A stretch of DNA of 64,000 nucleotides from G963923955 sp963923955 (GTDB taxonomy: Bacteria; Pseudomonadota; Gammaproteobacteria; Eutrophobiales; Eutrophobiaceae). Of this stretch, positions 47,630-56,741 are shown in pieces. Under the pieces are notes generated by a model. The model was given only the letters and a program-made list of their open reading frames with translations, searched no databases and had not been told where the DNA came from. The stretch covers positions 1,116,001-1,180,000 of the forward strand of contig OZ000552.1 of assembly GCA_963923955.1 (NCBI GenBank). The letters are read 5' to 3'. The first letter of the stretch is position 1. Each line of letters begins with the position of its first letter. Position numbers and translations under genes: made by a program.

Positions 47630-49069
47630 CTATTTTAAGTCACTGGTACCTTGATATTCCCCTGTATTATGAAAACCTCTTTCTTCTATCGTTGATACAG
47701 AGCCATGTGTGATTATTTTTTTACCGCCGGTCTTTTGCATAGTAAATTCATCATATAGCTCGTCCAAAGCCGTGCGCGCTTCGTAAGACAGGTTATCACC
47801 TTCAATCGTAATGATCTGATAAAAGGGAGTGTTTTCTGCACGTCTGGCCAGAGTGACTCCGTGCTGTTCATAATGCTTCCAGCCATCACTCTGAAATTTA
47901 TATTGTTTTGGGCCACTCACCGAATTAACGAACATTGTTTGGATACCCCCGTTGTTTTCACTAATGCCCAGGCGTTCAGGAGTTTGGCCAATCTCGCCTC
48001 TCGCATAGTTGTGGTCATGGCCTTGCAAGACTAAATCGACCGAATGACGATTGATGACAGGCAGGAGTATGTTGCGTAAATCCTCCCTGTCGCGCCCCTT
48101 ACCCGAAGAAAAGATAGGGTGATGCATTGCAACTATTTTCCAGCGCGCATCGCTAAGCAACAGCTGCTCATCCAACCAATTAGCCTGGATCTGCGTTTTC
48201 TCATTCTGCGTTGAGATAACAAATAAATGCACATCATTAGAATAACGCAAATCATATACAACTTCGTGCAGATCGTCCGGCAAGCCCTCCTCAACTGGCA
48301 AGTTAAACTGCGGACGCCAGAAAATAGATAACAACCAGTCACTTTTTTCCTGATCTAGCCCCAGCCGGGCATATTCATGATTACCCGCTAACGGAACCGC
48401 AGGTATCATGCCATGAATATGACTAACGGCTTTGAACCATTCGGCCCACTCATAATCCCGCGACCCCCGGTTGATGAGATCGCCAGCGTGTAAGATGAAA
48501 TCTGCCTGGGGAAGTGCGGCATATCCGGCACGAACAATCCGAGACCAGTGAGACAAGACTCCGTTTTGAGCATCACCAAGATATATGAACTGGACACGGC
48601 CATCCATGGCTGCGGTCTTAACCTGGAACCATTCGCTCCATGCGTCTTCTGCCCCGCGAACCCGATAGGCGTAGACGGTGTCGGGTTCTAAATCTGAGAA
48701 TGTGACAGAGTGAAAGTGAGCCAATCCAATACCGGCATTTAACGGTTCTTCATAGGTCAATCCATCAATGACAGGCATTGATGGGTTCAAGGTTTCTGTA
48801 TCGGCTATTTGTGTCTTTGCAGACAAGTCAAAGCGAGCGTCCTCAGAGGCTAATACGATTTGTGCAATCGCAGTACTAACAGAGGCGTCTGTACGCCACG
48901 TGACGGAGAATTCGGCTTGTGGCTCCCCTGCAAGCGTTACGACGATGCGATCGGGCCATGGGGAAGCCTGCTGCCAGTTTGGAATCGATAAAGCTTGTTG
49001 AGTGGGGTGGGCATAGACTGAAGATATAAAACAGCCAAACACGCTTGCCAGAAAACAAGTTATACGCAT
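47630..49069 (-). CDS. Secreted purple-acid-phosphatase-like metallophosphoesterase
   Basis: 479 aa from ATG 49069 (signal peptide CFLASVFGCFISSVYA-HP). An in-frame extension up to 49312 comes from an IS1595 remnant and is rejected. An N-terminal Fn3-like domain (PDRIVVTLAGEPQAEFSVTWRT) precedes a calcineurin-type domain with GDAQ, AGDLINRG, GNHEY, AMHHPIFSSG and GHDHNYARG metal-binding motifs. It probably removes phosphate from extracellular or periplasmic substrates such as sugar phosphates; substrate unknown. Converges on mltA. Confidence 0.88.
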   Translation of the reverse strand: MRITCFLASVFGCFISSVYAHPTQQALSIPNWQQASPWPDRIVVTLAGEPQAEFSVTWRTDASVSTAIAQIVLASEDARFDLSAKTQIADTETLNPSMPVIDGLTYEEPLNAGIGLAHFHSVTFSDLEPDTVYAYRVRGAEDAWSEWFQVKTAAMDGRVQFIYLGDAQNGVLSHWSRIVRAGYAALPQADFILHAGDLINRGSRDYEWAEWFKAVSHIHGMIPAVPLAGNHEYARLGLDQEKSDWLLSIFWRPQFNLPVEEGLPDDLHEVVYDLRYSNDVHLFVISTQNEKTQIQANWLDEQLLLSDARWKIVAMHHPIFSSGKGRDREDLRNILLPVINRHSVDLVLQGHDHNYARGEIGQTPERLGISENNGGIQTMFVNSVSGPKQYKFQSDGWKHYEQHGVTLARRAENTPFYQIITIEGDNLSYEARTALDELYDEFTMQKTGGKKIITHGSVSTIEERGFHNTGEYQGTSDLK

Positions 49070-49186
49070 TATTTTGGGGTCACAGGAAGCAAAACACCAC
49101 TTAAGGGGTGTTAAGATTCTGAAATGAATAGAAAAAACAGGCACTAGGCATTTTCTAAAATTAGTGCGCCTACATTCCGCCGACTG

Positions 49187-49461
49187 TTGCGCTGTCCCCT
49201 GCTTTGGTCGAGGCAGGTTTGCGCTGGATTTGACCGCTGCCGATATGGCCAGATTGGCACCAATGAGTTTGCGAATCCGCATAGCCATATCAACGGCATT
49301 GAGTCGTTCCATGTCTATGCCAAATTGCGACTGAACGCCAGGAAAAGCGCTCGAAAAGGAGATGTTTCATTATCATCTGAAAGAGACTGAATTTCGTTCT
49401 AATTATCGCCGTGATAATCTGTATCATGTTATCTTGAAATTGCTTCGTGACAAGCTAATTT
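49187..49461 (+). pseudogene. IS1595-family transposase remnant (internally deleted)
   Basis: Three pieces in different frames. An N-terminal-like GRFALDLTAADMARL is joined directly to TNEFANPHSHINGIESFHVYAKLRLN, the conserved C-terminal ISXO2-like region. After a frameshift follows FHYHLKETEFRFNYRRDNLYHVILKLL and a stop at 49461. The whole catalytic middle is missing. A second N-terminal fragment of the same family lies at 53368-53562. Confidence 0.8.
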
Positions 49462-49610
49462 AGATTTTTTGCTTCCTATAACCCTAACAAAAACAAAAAA
49501 TGCTCCATTAGACGATTTTGTTTGCCAAAACGTAAACAACTTTTGCGCATGGCCATAAGATAATACAATACGATTATCTAAGACAACCCCAAAAGTAAAG
49601 TTGTATCGGT

Positions 49611-51293
49611 TTAATCTTCATAATAACGTTTTGGGGAGGTATTGCCTATTCCAGGATTGAACTGGTTTTTAGGGTCCAGAGACATGTAATGATTGGATAG
49701 AGCAGACTCTGCTTTATAAAAATGGCCCACATTGTGTTCTGCTGGATATTTTGCCCCTCTGGCTTCGAGATTTTTCAGCATGGCTGCTTTAATTTTAGTC
49801 GAATCAGTTTCTGCCTTCAAAATGTAGTCTTGATGAAACACCTGGCACATAAAATGACCGTAGTATAGTTTGTGTGCAATCTGTTGATCTAATTCTGGCA
49901 CTAAATGTTCTTTCCATTCTGTTGTGTTTCTTGGCAGGGCGATGTCCAATGCAAGCAAATCTCCAACTGTAGATGAGTGAATGGTTTGATACCGTACTGC
50001 GGCACCCGCAACAGCGAAGCGATGAAGTTCAACAATTTTCGTTTCACCTTGTGAGCAAAGATGGAAATCCAGGTTGCCCTGGTTTTTGTGGTTGTGTAAA
50101 AAATCCAATGTCTTTTCAAAACTGCCTCCCTTCACTTTAAGGATAAGTAGATGTTCATATCTATGAGCAATTTTTCTTATGCTAATGGAGATCGGATTTG
50201 GTGCAAGCCGCCCCAGAATTATGAAAAAACGATCAATAAGACCTGGCTTTAATAACGGCAAGCTGTCCAGCTTGGATGAAAGTGTTTCTTTGATTTTGAA
50301 AAATATCGGGAGTCGATGTGTGCCTAACAAACGGATTAGGTAGATTATATCGAGTCCATAACTCTCGGTAAATTTGAATGCTTCTCGATCTATGTACTCA
50401 GCAGAAACAGGCAGCTCGCTGAAACTCATGAGGATTGTCCGCCTTAGCTTTGTAAATTCTTTCTCATCGTGAGATCCAATAAAAAATGTTTGCTCAGTGG
50501 CATTTTGGGGAAATGTATCCAGGCGCACAGCAAATATGGCAAGTTTCCCAGCGCAGCCAGAAGCCCCTTTTAGCCGCCGCTCATCCGCGTTATATCGGGC
50601 TGGCGTGGGTGCATTGACATTGCGAACCCAATCTTTGTACTCATGATCTGAAGTCATACCAACACTTTGCTGGATTGCCTCTCCACCATAATCATGATTT
50701 TCGAGTTTGGATAATATCTCCTCTGGGGCACTGCCAAGACTGACTCCTAAATGGTTCTCAAGAACCAGATTGCCGGATTTTTCGATGCGGGCGAACAAGG
50801 AGTGTTCGGTATATGCGGGTCCGCGTTCAATAAGTGCTCCACCAGAATTGTTACATATGCCACCTATCACTGAAGCACCTATACACGATGATCCAATGAC
50901 TGAATGAGGAACTCTGCCTACAGGTCGAAGTTGTTCTTCAAGTTTATGCAGAGTACTGCCAGCGTGGCATATAACCTGTGTTCCATTATTTATAATATGA
51001 ATTTTATTCAGGCGGCAGGTATTGATGATCACTATATCATGGTCATAGCTATCAAGTGGAGTGGAACCGCCAGTTAACGATGTGTTTGCGGCTTGCACCA
51101 ATATGTTGAAGTCATAACCTACAGCTATTTGTAGCAGCCGCCACATTTCGAGTAACGTGCCAGGACGAAGGACTGCAAGGCACTCTCCCGCATTTGATCT
51201 GTAACCAGTTCTATACGCTTTAGTCTTATGTCTATCTGTCAGGACATAGTCTCCACCAATAGCTTCTCTGAAAGCGTTAATGGCGCACTTCAA
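49611..51293 (-). CDS. dld: Quinone-dependent D-lactate dehydrogenase
   Basis: 560 aa from a TTG at 51293 (LKCAINAFREAIGGDYVLTD) with CGGGAG upstream; an ATG further up would run far into the GntR gene. FAD-binding signature LVQAANTSLTGGSTP and HSVIGSSCIGASVIGGICNNSGGALIERGPAYTE, then the membrane-binding D-lactate dehydrogenase C-terminal domain. It oxidises D-lactate to pyruvate and feeds electrons to quinone at the inner membrane. Because MurQ releases D-lactate from MurNAc-6-P, a dedicated Dld in the same operon makes metabolic sense. 31 bp behind the GntR gene. Confidence 0.93.
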   Translation of the reverse strand: MKCAINAFREAIGGDYVLTDRHKTKAYRTGYRSNAGECLAVLRPGTLLEMWRLLQIAVGYDFNILVQAANTSLTGGSTPLDSYDHDIVIINTCRLNKIHIINNGTQVICHAGSTLHKLEEQLRPVGRVPHSVIGSSCIGASVIGGICNNSGGALIERGPAYTEHSLFARIEKSGNLVLENHLGVSLGSAPEEILSKLENHDYGGEAIQQSVGMTSDHEYKDWVRNVNAPTPARYNADERRLKGASGCAGKLAIFAVRLDTFPQNATEQTFFIGSHDEKEFTKLRRTILMSFSELPVSAEYIDREAFKFTESYGLDIIYLIRLLGTHRLPIFFKIKETLSSKLDSLPLLKPGLIDRFFIILGRLAPNPISISIRKIAHRYEHLLILKVKGGSFEKTLDFLHNHKNQGNLDFHLCSQGETKIVELHRFAVAGAAVRYQTIHSSTVGDLLALDIALPRNTTEWKEHLVPELDQQIAHKLYYGHFMCQVFHQDYILKAETDSTKIKAAMLKNLEARGAKYPAEHNVGHFYKAESALSNHYMSLDPKNQFNPGIGNTSPKRYYED

Positions 51294-51324
51294 GATCGAA
51301 CTCCCGAGATGAATGTAGCCTTGT

Positions 51325-52035
51325 TCAACTGAGGTCTGAGACAAATTCGTAGCGATCACCGCGGTAGGCAGAACGTGTGAATTCCACAATAGAGCCGGAA
51401 GAGGTATACGTTGTTCGCTCAATTCTCAGTACCTCGCTCCCTTCATCAATTTGCAACAGACTGGCTTCCGTTGGGGTTGCAAGCGAGGCTCTGATCTTTT
51501 GGCGGCCACGAACCGGACGGTATTTCAGCTTGGCAAGTGCCTCATAAAGGGAGTCATCTACTAGCTGCAAGTCATGGAGGAAAACCTTCGGTACGACTGC
51601 ATTCTCTATGGCCAGTGGCTCATCGTTGGCCAGGCGAACGCGCCCCAGGCGCGCAACTTCTGACGTCATCGAGATCCGCAAGCGAGCGGCTTCGTCTGCC
51701 GTAGGAGCAGAAAACGATTTCATTATCCATAGCACACCGGGCAAATCACCACGATCAACCGCATCGTCTGTAAAACTGCTCAAGAACGATGAAGCAGTCT
51801 GAATTCTTGATGATACGTATGTTCCTGAACCCTGTCGCCGATAGATTAGACCTTCGGAAACAAGTTTATCGACGGCCTTGCGAATGGTGACGCGTGATGC
51901 GCCTGTCATAATTGTCAGCTCCCGTTCAGATGGCAGGGCCTCATCGTGAATGATTTCTCCATCGTTAATCTTCGCTCGAAGAGTACTCGCAATCTGCAAA
52001 TAGAGCGGAGTAGGATTTTTTGACGTTGTTTCCAT
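51325..52035 (-). CDS. GntR/HutC-family transcriptional regulator
   Basis: 236 aa. N-terminal GntR winged helix (PLYLQIASTLRAKINDGEI, LPSERELTIMTGASRVTIRKAVDKL, RRQGSGTYV) and C-terminal UTRA effector domain (ASLATPTEASLLQIDEGSEVLRIERTTY). HutC-type members such as NagR/DasR sense GlcNAc-6-P or GlcN-6-P. Located between murQ (5 bp) and dld (31 bp), it is the obvious local repressor; GGTAAT/GGTAT half-sites occur before the locus promoters. Confidence 0.93.
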   Translation of the reverse strand: METTSKNPTPLYLQIASTLRAKINDGEIIHDEALPSERELTIMTGASRVTIRKAVDKLVSEGLIYRRQGSGTYVSSRIQTASSFLSSFTDDAVDRGDLPGVLWIMKSFSAPTADEAARLRISMTSEVARLGRVRLANDEPLAIENAVVPKVFLHDLQLVDDSLYEALAKLKYRPVRGRQKIRASLATPTEASLLQIDEGSEVLRIERTTYTSSGSIVEFTRSAYRGDRYEFVSDLS

Positions 52036-52040
52036 GAATA

Positions 52041-52925
52041 TTATCTCTTAAGTGTTTTGATTGCCGCGCCGATATGTCCTCGGTGGCTTATCAGTAATGC
52101 TTCAGATTGTTGTAGATCCAGCCCCAATGAAAGCAAGATAGCTATCGGAATATCATTGTCCGCCTCTTTCAGAGCAGCCGCGGCTTGTTTAAGTGAAACT
52201 CCCGACAGTTTTTGCACGATCTGGGCTCCACGCTGTTGGAGTTTTTTATTCGAAATTATCATGTTGACCATAAGTCCCTTATATATTTTCCCCAGATTAA
52301 GCATTATGACGGTAGAAAGAATGTTTAGCATTGCTTTTTGTGCGGTGCCGGCCTTCATTCTTGTTGATCCAGCCAAGACCTCGCTTCCTGTTTTGGCAGC
52401 CAGCCCAATCTCGGCAGATCCCAGCAAAATCCCTTGCTCATTGTTAGTAATGCCAATAGTCAGCGCTCCTGATTTACGTGCAGCTTCAACTGCTGCGATC
52501 GTAAAAGGCGTCTTGCCACTTGCTGCAACGCCAATAACCACATCGTTTGCACCAACATTCAGAGACTCGATGCGACTCTGACCGGATGTCGTATCATCTT
52601 CAGCACCTTCGACGCTTTCCACAAGCGCTGTAATTCCGCCGGCGATAACATAAGCCAAGCGCTCACTAGGCCAACCGAAAGTCGGTTGCAATTCAACACC
52701 ATCTTGCACAGCGACACGTCCTGATGTTCCTGCTCCAACATAAATCAATCGGCCGCGATCCCTCAGGCGGTGCGCTGCAGAATCGGCCGCAGCGGCAATC
52801 TTGACCGACAGCGGCTGAATAGCAGCGATAGCGGAGAGTTGGCTCTCTATCATCGCATCAACAGCCTCCTGCGTAGTCCATTGATCGATGTTGCTGAAGC
52901 GTTCACTCATCAGCTCCGTGGACAT
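52041..52925 (-). CDS. murQ: N-acetylmuramic acid 6-phosphate etherase
   Basis: 294 aa SIS-domain enzyme. GRLIYVGAGTSGRVAVQDGVELQPTFG and VESVEGAEDDTTSG hold the two conserved glutamates of the etherase; GVAASGKTPFTIAAVEAARKSGA is the sugar-phosphate site; SEVLAGSTRMKAGTAQK is family-specific. It cleaves MurNAc-6-P to GlcNAc-6-P and D-lactate in the cytoplasm. First gene of the murQ-gntR-dld operon, with an extended -10 promoter at 52973-52981. Confidence 0.96.
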   Translation of the reverse strand: MSTELMSERFSNIDQWTTQEAVDAMIESQLSAIAAIQPLSVKIAAAADSAAHRLRDRGRLIYVGAGTSGRVAVQDGVELQPTFGWPSERLAYVIAGGITALVESVEGAEDDTTSGQSRIESLNVGANDVVIGVAASGKTPFTIAAVEAARKSGALTIGITNNEQGILLGSAEIGLAAKTGSEVLAGSTRMKAGTAQKAMLNILSTVIMLNLGKIYKGLMVNMIISNKKLQQRGAQIVQKLSGVSLKQAAAALKEADNDIPIAILLSLGLDLQQSEALLISHRGHIGAAIKTLKR

Positions 52926-52972
52926 ATGCGTTCTCCCAAGTTTGATTAGGTCAAAACCTTGCGTCTGTAAAG

Positions 52973-53000
52973 ATTATAGCACCATATCTGCAACTGGCCA
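52973..53000 (-). promoter_or_regulatory. Predicted murQ promoter
   Basis: On the minus strand TGCTATAAT forms an extended -10 (TATAAT at 52978-52973) with TGGCCA 16 bp further upstream. GATATGGTGC adjoins the -10, a half-site like those before the TonB genes. GGAGAA ribosome-binding site near the ATG. Confidence 0.5.
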
Positions 53001-53128
53001 CCGGCTGGAAAATACTTAAAGTTTTCAAGCCTTGCACACTCAGGTGCTATTCATAATGAGGTGTCAATCAATATGCGAAGGTATTCCCCTCACCTTCAAT
53101 CCAGCTTCTTGTTAGTTGTCCGTTGTCG

Positions 53129-53353
53129 TTAGTAGTGGATGATATTGGCGCGATAGCCTGGCGCTATTTTACCCGGCTTATCATCAAGCCCCAGATATTG
53201 GGCAGGGCTTAGCGCGGCCATGCCTATCGCCGCAGCCATTAAATCTCCCAGCCTGTTGTTGGCATTCCTGACCACAGCCATATCCAGCGATGAGACCGCA
53301 AGGCTGCCAGCCTCAACAGTGAGATTGGGCCGCTGGCGTACCCTCGTTTTCAT
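53129..53353 (-). pseudogene. nagA: N-acetylglucosamine-6-phosphate deacetylase, C-terminal fragment
   Basis: About 74 codons with the NagA C-terminus: LTVEAGSLAVSSLDMAVVRNANN, then MAALSPAQYLGLDDKPGKIAPGYRANI. The roughly 300 upstream residues (metal-binding and catalytic part) are absent; an IS1595 fragment begins about 15 bp upstream. NagA would convert GlcNAc-6-P, the product of MurQ and GlcNAc kinase, to GlcN-6-P. Its loss here implies a functional copy elsewhere or an incomplete pathway. Confidence 0.8.
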
Positions 53354-53367
53354 GAGGGCATGGTTTG

Positions 53368-53562
53368 CTATAAATATCCTTCACCGAACGCTTCCCTGAC
53401 GCCGGTCAAACGGGCGGTGTCCGAAGCCGTCAAATCCAGGGAAAACCTGCCCCTGCGAAGGCATGTCCTTGTGAAAAAGGGGACGGGGATAGCGAATGAG
53501 TGGCCGACATTTTCTCTTTGTGATGTTAAGGAACGGATGTAGTAGCCTTTTTTCCTAGTCAT
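53368..53562 (-). pseudogene. IS1595-family transposase N-terminal fragment
   Basis: 64 codons ending RGRFSLDLTASDTARLTGVREAFGEG. The RFSLDLTASDTARLTG part matches the N-terminal helix of IS1595 (ISPna2-like) transposases and is about as similar at DNA level to the copy at 49200. Abuts the nagA fragment, so the IS probably took part in destroying nagA. Confidence 0.65.
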
Positions 53563-53627
53563 TTCAGCATCTTAGCACCTATTCACTGGCGCTTAACTTC
53601 CTAAGACCCCTATTAAAAATCCTCAAA

Positions 53628-53691
53628 TTGGTATATGGTCTGTATTTTATTTTTGACTTTTGTAGCACAAAGTGGTATCACTGGATATAAT
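53628..53691 (+). promoter_or_regulatory. Predicted promoter/operator of TonB receptor 2
   Basis: TTGGTAT (53628-53634), ATGGTCT (53635-53641) and the near-palindrome GTGGTATCAC (53672-53681) precede TATAAT (53686-53691). AATTGGTATATGGTCTG resembles the GGTATAGACC-type dre sites of NagR/DasR regulators. About 100 bp leader to the ATG. Confidence 0.45.
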
Positions 53692-53790
53692 TATTCGTAC
53701 GTAAACGTTCCGGGGTAGTCGGCAGTCTGAAAATGATACTGTGTTAAGATTGTTTCTCGATCAACTAAAGTTAAAATGGAGAGAATGTAA

Positions 53791-56526
53791 ATGAAAAAGC
53801 TAAAACATAGCTTGTTAAAAGCAGCAAGCGCATTGCCAATTCTGTTGGCGGGTTTGAATTTGGTGCAGGCTCAAGATCGGCCGGGTGATGCGGAAGCAAA
53901 GTTGGAAACTATTGTTGTAACGGGCAGTCGCATTGAGCGCACCGGCTTGACCGCCTCCACGCCCATCACCAGCATCGATGAGGCCCTCATTGAGGCCGAC
54001 CGCTCGGTGGTCGTTGAAGATATCTTCATTCGTTTGCCGCAAGCGGGGGGGGGGGCCAATGCAACCGGCGCATCCGTGGGTGACTCGCTGGGGTCTTCCA
54101 CCGTTGATCTGCGTGGCCTGGGTCAAAACCGCACGCTGGTGCTTATCAACGGCACGCGCGCAGTTCCTTTTAGTTTCAGAAACGCAGTCGATACCAACTC
54201 TTTGCCCACCGGCCTGATCAAGAACATTGAAGTGGTTACCGGTAGTGCCGCTGCAATTTATGGTGCTGATGCCGTCTCGGGTGTGGTGAATTTCATCCTT
54301 GACGATGAGTTTGATGGTTTTGAGTTCAATGCGACCACAGAAATCCCTAAAGGGGGCGGTGAGAGTCTGTCGCTGGATTTTATCGCCGGGCAGGAAATTC
54401 AGGGCGGCCGCGGTCATGTAGTCGCTTATTTGGGCTACACAGAGCGCTTTAAACTATTGGCTGGAGAGAGGAGCTTTACCGATGCGGTAGCTACTGCGAT
54501 TCCATCTCAAGGTGGGAACTTCACGGATGAAACGAGCGGGGAATTCTTCGCCTTTGATAATGCTGGCAATCTCTCGACGGAACGTCAAACCGTGAATGTT
54601 ACGCCTGAACGTTATCTGATTCAGCCGCTGCAGCGCTTTAATGCCAGCTTGTTATTCAAGTATGACCTGTTTGATCAAGTTCAGCTTTATGGGCGAGCCT
54701 TATTCACGAAAACTGATGTTACCGGGGCTGGTTCGACGGGTCAGACTCCGATCAGCGTCAATGAGACGGTGGAAATTTCTGATGCAAATAAATTTATACC
54801 TGCTGCTGTGCGTCCCTCGCTAACTTTCTCGGGGGGGGGGGGGGGGGGGGGGGGGGCGAAGGTCAAGGTGGAGCGTAATCTTGGGCTTGGCCTACAACGT
54901 ACAGAAACGAGCCGCGACACTTATCAGGTTTTGCTTGGCCTAAGAGGCGATCTGAGCAGTAACATTGGGTACGATGCGTATTTCCAATATGGTGAAACCA
55001 CTGAAAATGCGATCATCTTTGGCAATGCAATCAGAAATACTTCTGGCGGCGCCAGCCGCTTCGCGGGGCAGGTAAATTCTGTCAATATCTTCGACCCCAA
55101 TACGGACCTGAGTGATTTTGGCACAGAGATAGTTCATTCAGACCGCGAGCGTGATCAGCTGGTTTCTACTGCCGTGATTTCAGGTACTTCTCAAGATTTG
55201 TTTGCGTTGCCGGCCGGCCCTGTTGGCTTTGCAATCGGCATAGAGTATCGGAAAGAAACGGGCCAGGTTGTCCCTGGTATCGCGTTGCAAAACGGTCTTG
55301 CGTTCGGTCTGGGCGGGGTAAGTGCCATTGATGCCAAGTTTGATACCTTTGAGCAATTTGGCGAGCTCCTCGTGCCGTTGCTGTCGGACTTGCCGTTTGT
55401 GCAAGCACTGAATTTCGAAGGGGCATACCGACGTTTTGATTTCTCAACGACCGGTACCGGCGATGCCACTAAGCTGGGTGCCACCTGGGTGATAAATGAT
55501 ACGTTGCGGTTGCGCGGTCAGCGTCAAACAACGGTTCGCTCTCCCAATCTGGGGGAATTTGCCGGGCCGGAAGTGCAGTTATCGTTGGCGTTGTTTGACA
55601 AAGATAGCAGTAGCTTCATACCTCGATTGGCGGGGCGTTTCGATGGTGACCCATGTCTTGACGGTCGTGGTGATACCGCCCAGTGTGCTGCCCTTGGTGC
55701 AGCGGCTGCCGGAACAGCATTTGATACAAGTGCAGCTATCTACAGCTTTGGCGGTAACCCGAATATTGACACCGAAAAAGGCGAGACCTTTACTGCGGGT
55801 TTTGTATTTACACCTGAATTTGCGCCGGGTGCGAGTCTTGCGGTTGACTATGTGAACATCGAAATCACCGATGCAGTAAGTCAGATTCAACCGATTGCAG
55901 CGCTCACTAACTGTTATATCGACAACCCAACACCGGGGAATCCTCTTTGTGGTGCTGTTCTGCGCGATCCATCGACCGGGTTGATCAGCCAGGCACTGGT
56001 GAACGATTTTAACCTTGCCAGTTTGAAGCAGGATGGTTTTGATATTGATGCTGCTCTGCCGCTTGATTTGTTTAGCGAGCAACTGGATGGCTTCTCATTG
56101 ACCTATCAGGCGACCGTGGTGATTGATCAAACACGTCAGGCAAACGCTACCGTTGATCCAACGGAGTGTACGGGCACATTTGGCGGGGCATGTTCGGGCG
56201 ACTTTGCGAGCTTTCTGCAACCCGACTACAAGCACAGAGTCAACATGAACTGGCAAAACGATCAGTTCGCTGTGCTGTTGTCTTGGCGCCGGATTGGCAA
56301 GGTTGTGAATGCTGGCAACCGGGATGACGGGATCGGTGCCAAGAACTATTTCGACATATCTGCAAACTATCAGTTCACAGAGAATTTCAGGTTCACGGCT
56401 GGTATCAACAACCTGTTTGATCAAGATATCCCGGTACCGAACAGTGGTGGAAACTTCTTTGGGGCCTTAAGCGAATACGACGTTCTGGGACGCAGGTTCG
56501 GAGTGTCGTTGCGGGCACGCTACTAG
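53791..56526 (+). CDS. TonB-dependent receptor 2, in frame through a 26-G tract (phase-variable candidate)
   Basis: 911 aa. Signal peptide (LLKAASALPILLAGLNLVQA-QD), TonB box region ETIVVTGSRIERTGLT, plug with VDLRGLGQNRTLVLINGTR and GADAVSGVVNFIL, beta-barrel ending in ...GVSLRARY. A 26-G run at 54831-54856 encodes eight glycines in an outer loop region (SFS-G8-AKVKVER) and a shorter 11-G run lies at 54045-54055 in the plug. Both are in frame as written (ON). Gain or loss of one G in either would truncate the protein. Its promoter carries candidate NagR-type sites, tying it to the sugar locus. Confidence 0.92.
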   Translation: MKKLKHSLLKAASALPILLAGLNLVQAQDRPGDAEAKLETIVVTGSRIERTGLTASTPITSIDEALIEADRSVVVEDIFIRLPQAGGGANATGASVGDSLGSSTVDLRGLGQNRTLVLINGTRAVPFSFRNAVDTNSLPTGLIKNIEVVTGSAAAIYGADAVSGVVNFILDDEFDGFEFNATTEIPKGGGESLSLDFIAGQEIQGGRGHVVAYLGYTERFKLLAGERSFTDAVATAIPSQGGNFTDETSGEFFAFDNAGNLSTERQTVNVTPERYLIQPLQRFNASLLFKYDLFDQVQLYGRALFTKTDVTGAGSTGQTPISVNETVEISDANKFIPAAVRPSLTFSGGGGGGGGAKVKVERNLGLGLQRTETSRDTYQVLLGLRGDLSSNIGYDAYFQYGETTENAIIFGNAIRNTSGGASRFAGQVNSVNIFDPNTDLSDFGTEIVHSDRERDQLVSTAVISGTSQDLFALPAGPVGFAIGIEYRKETGQVVPGIALQNGLAFGLGGVSAIDAKFDTFEQFGELLVPLLSDLPFVQALNFEGAYRRFDFSTTGTGDATKLGATWVINDTLRLRGQRQTTVRSPNLGEFAGPEVQLSLALFDKDSSSFIPRLAGRFDGDPCLDGRGDTAQCAALGAAAAGTAFDTSAAIYSFGGNPNIDTEKGETFTAGFVFTPEFAPGASLAVDYVNIEITDAVSQIQPIAALTNCYIDNPTPGNPLCGAVLRDPSTGLISQALVNDFNLASLKQDGFDIDAALPLDLFSEQLDGFSLTYQATVVIDQTRQANATVDPTECTGTFGGACSGDFASFLQPDYKHRVNMNWQNDQFAVLLSWRRIGKVVNAGNRDDGIGAKNYFDISANYQFTENFRFTAGINNLFDQDIPVPNSGGNFFGALSEYDVLGRRFGVSLRARY
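54045..54055 (+). repeat. Poly-G tract, 11 G, in TonB receptor 2
   Basis: Eleven G in the plug-domain coding region (PQAGGGANAT). Length falls in the range at which slippage becomes frequent. Confidence 0.7.
54831..54856 (+). repeat. Poly-G tract, 26 G, in TonB receptor 2
   Basis: Twenty-six consecutive G after CTTTCTC; the reading frame continues unbroken on both sides. Compare the 40-C tract of receptor 1 at 43525. Confidence 0.85.
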
Positions 56527-56741
56527 CACTCGATTTTTTGTCTTCGCCTCTTTATATTCGCTCATCCAGAGCGGTATGGGGGCGTAGATGGATGTTTTTA
56601 CGTATTGCAACACGAGCAGTGCTCCTTAATTCGCTCACTCGCTATGGTACCGCCTCTCAGGTTTAGAGTAAGGGGCTGATTAAAAAGTCAGTTCCTTATT
56701 CGCCGGAGATAGGCGATTCATGTTTGGTCGAAAGATACCTT

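Noticed and set aside
49070..49312. 81-residue N-terminal extension of the phosphoesterase
   Set aside because: It is antisense to the IS1595 remnant and precedes a good signal peptide starting at 49069.
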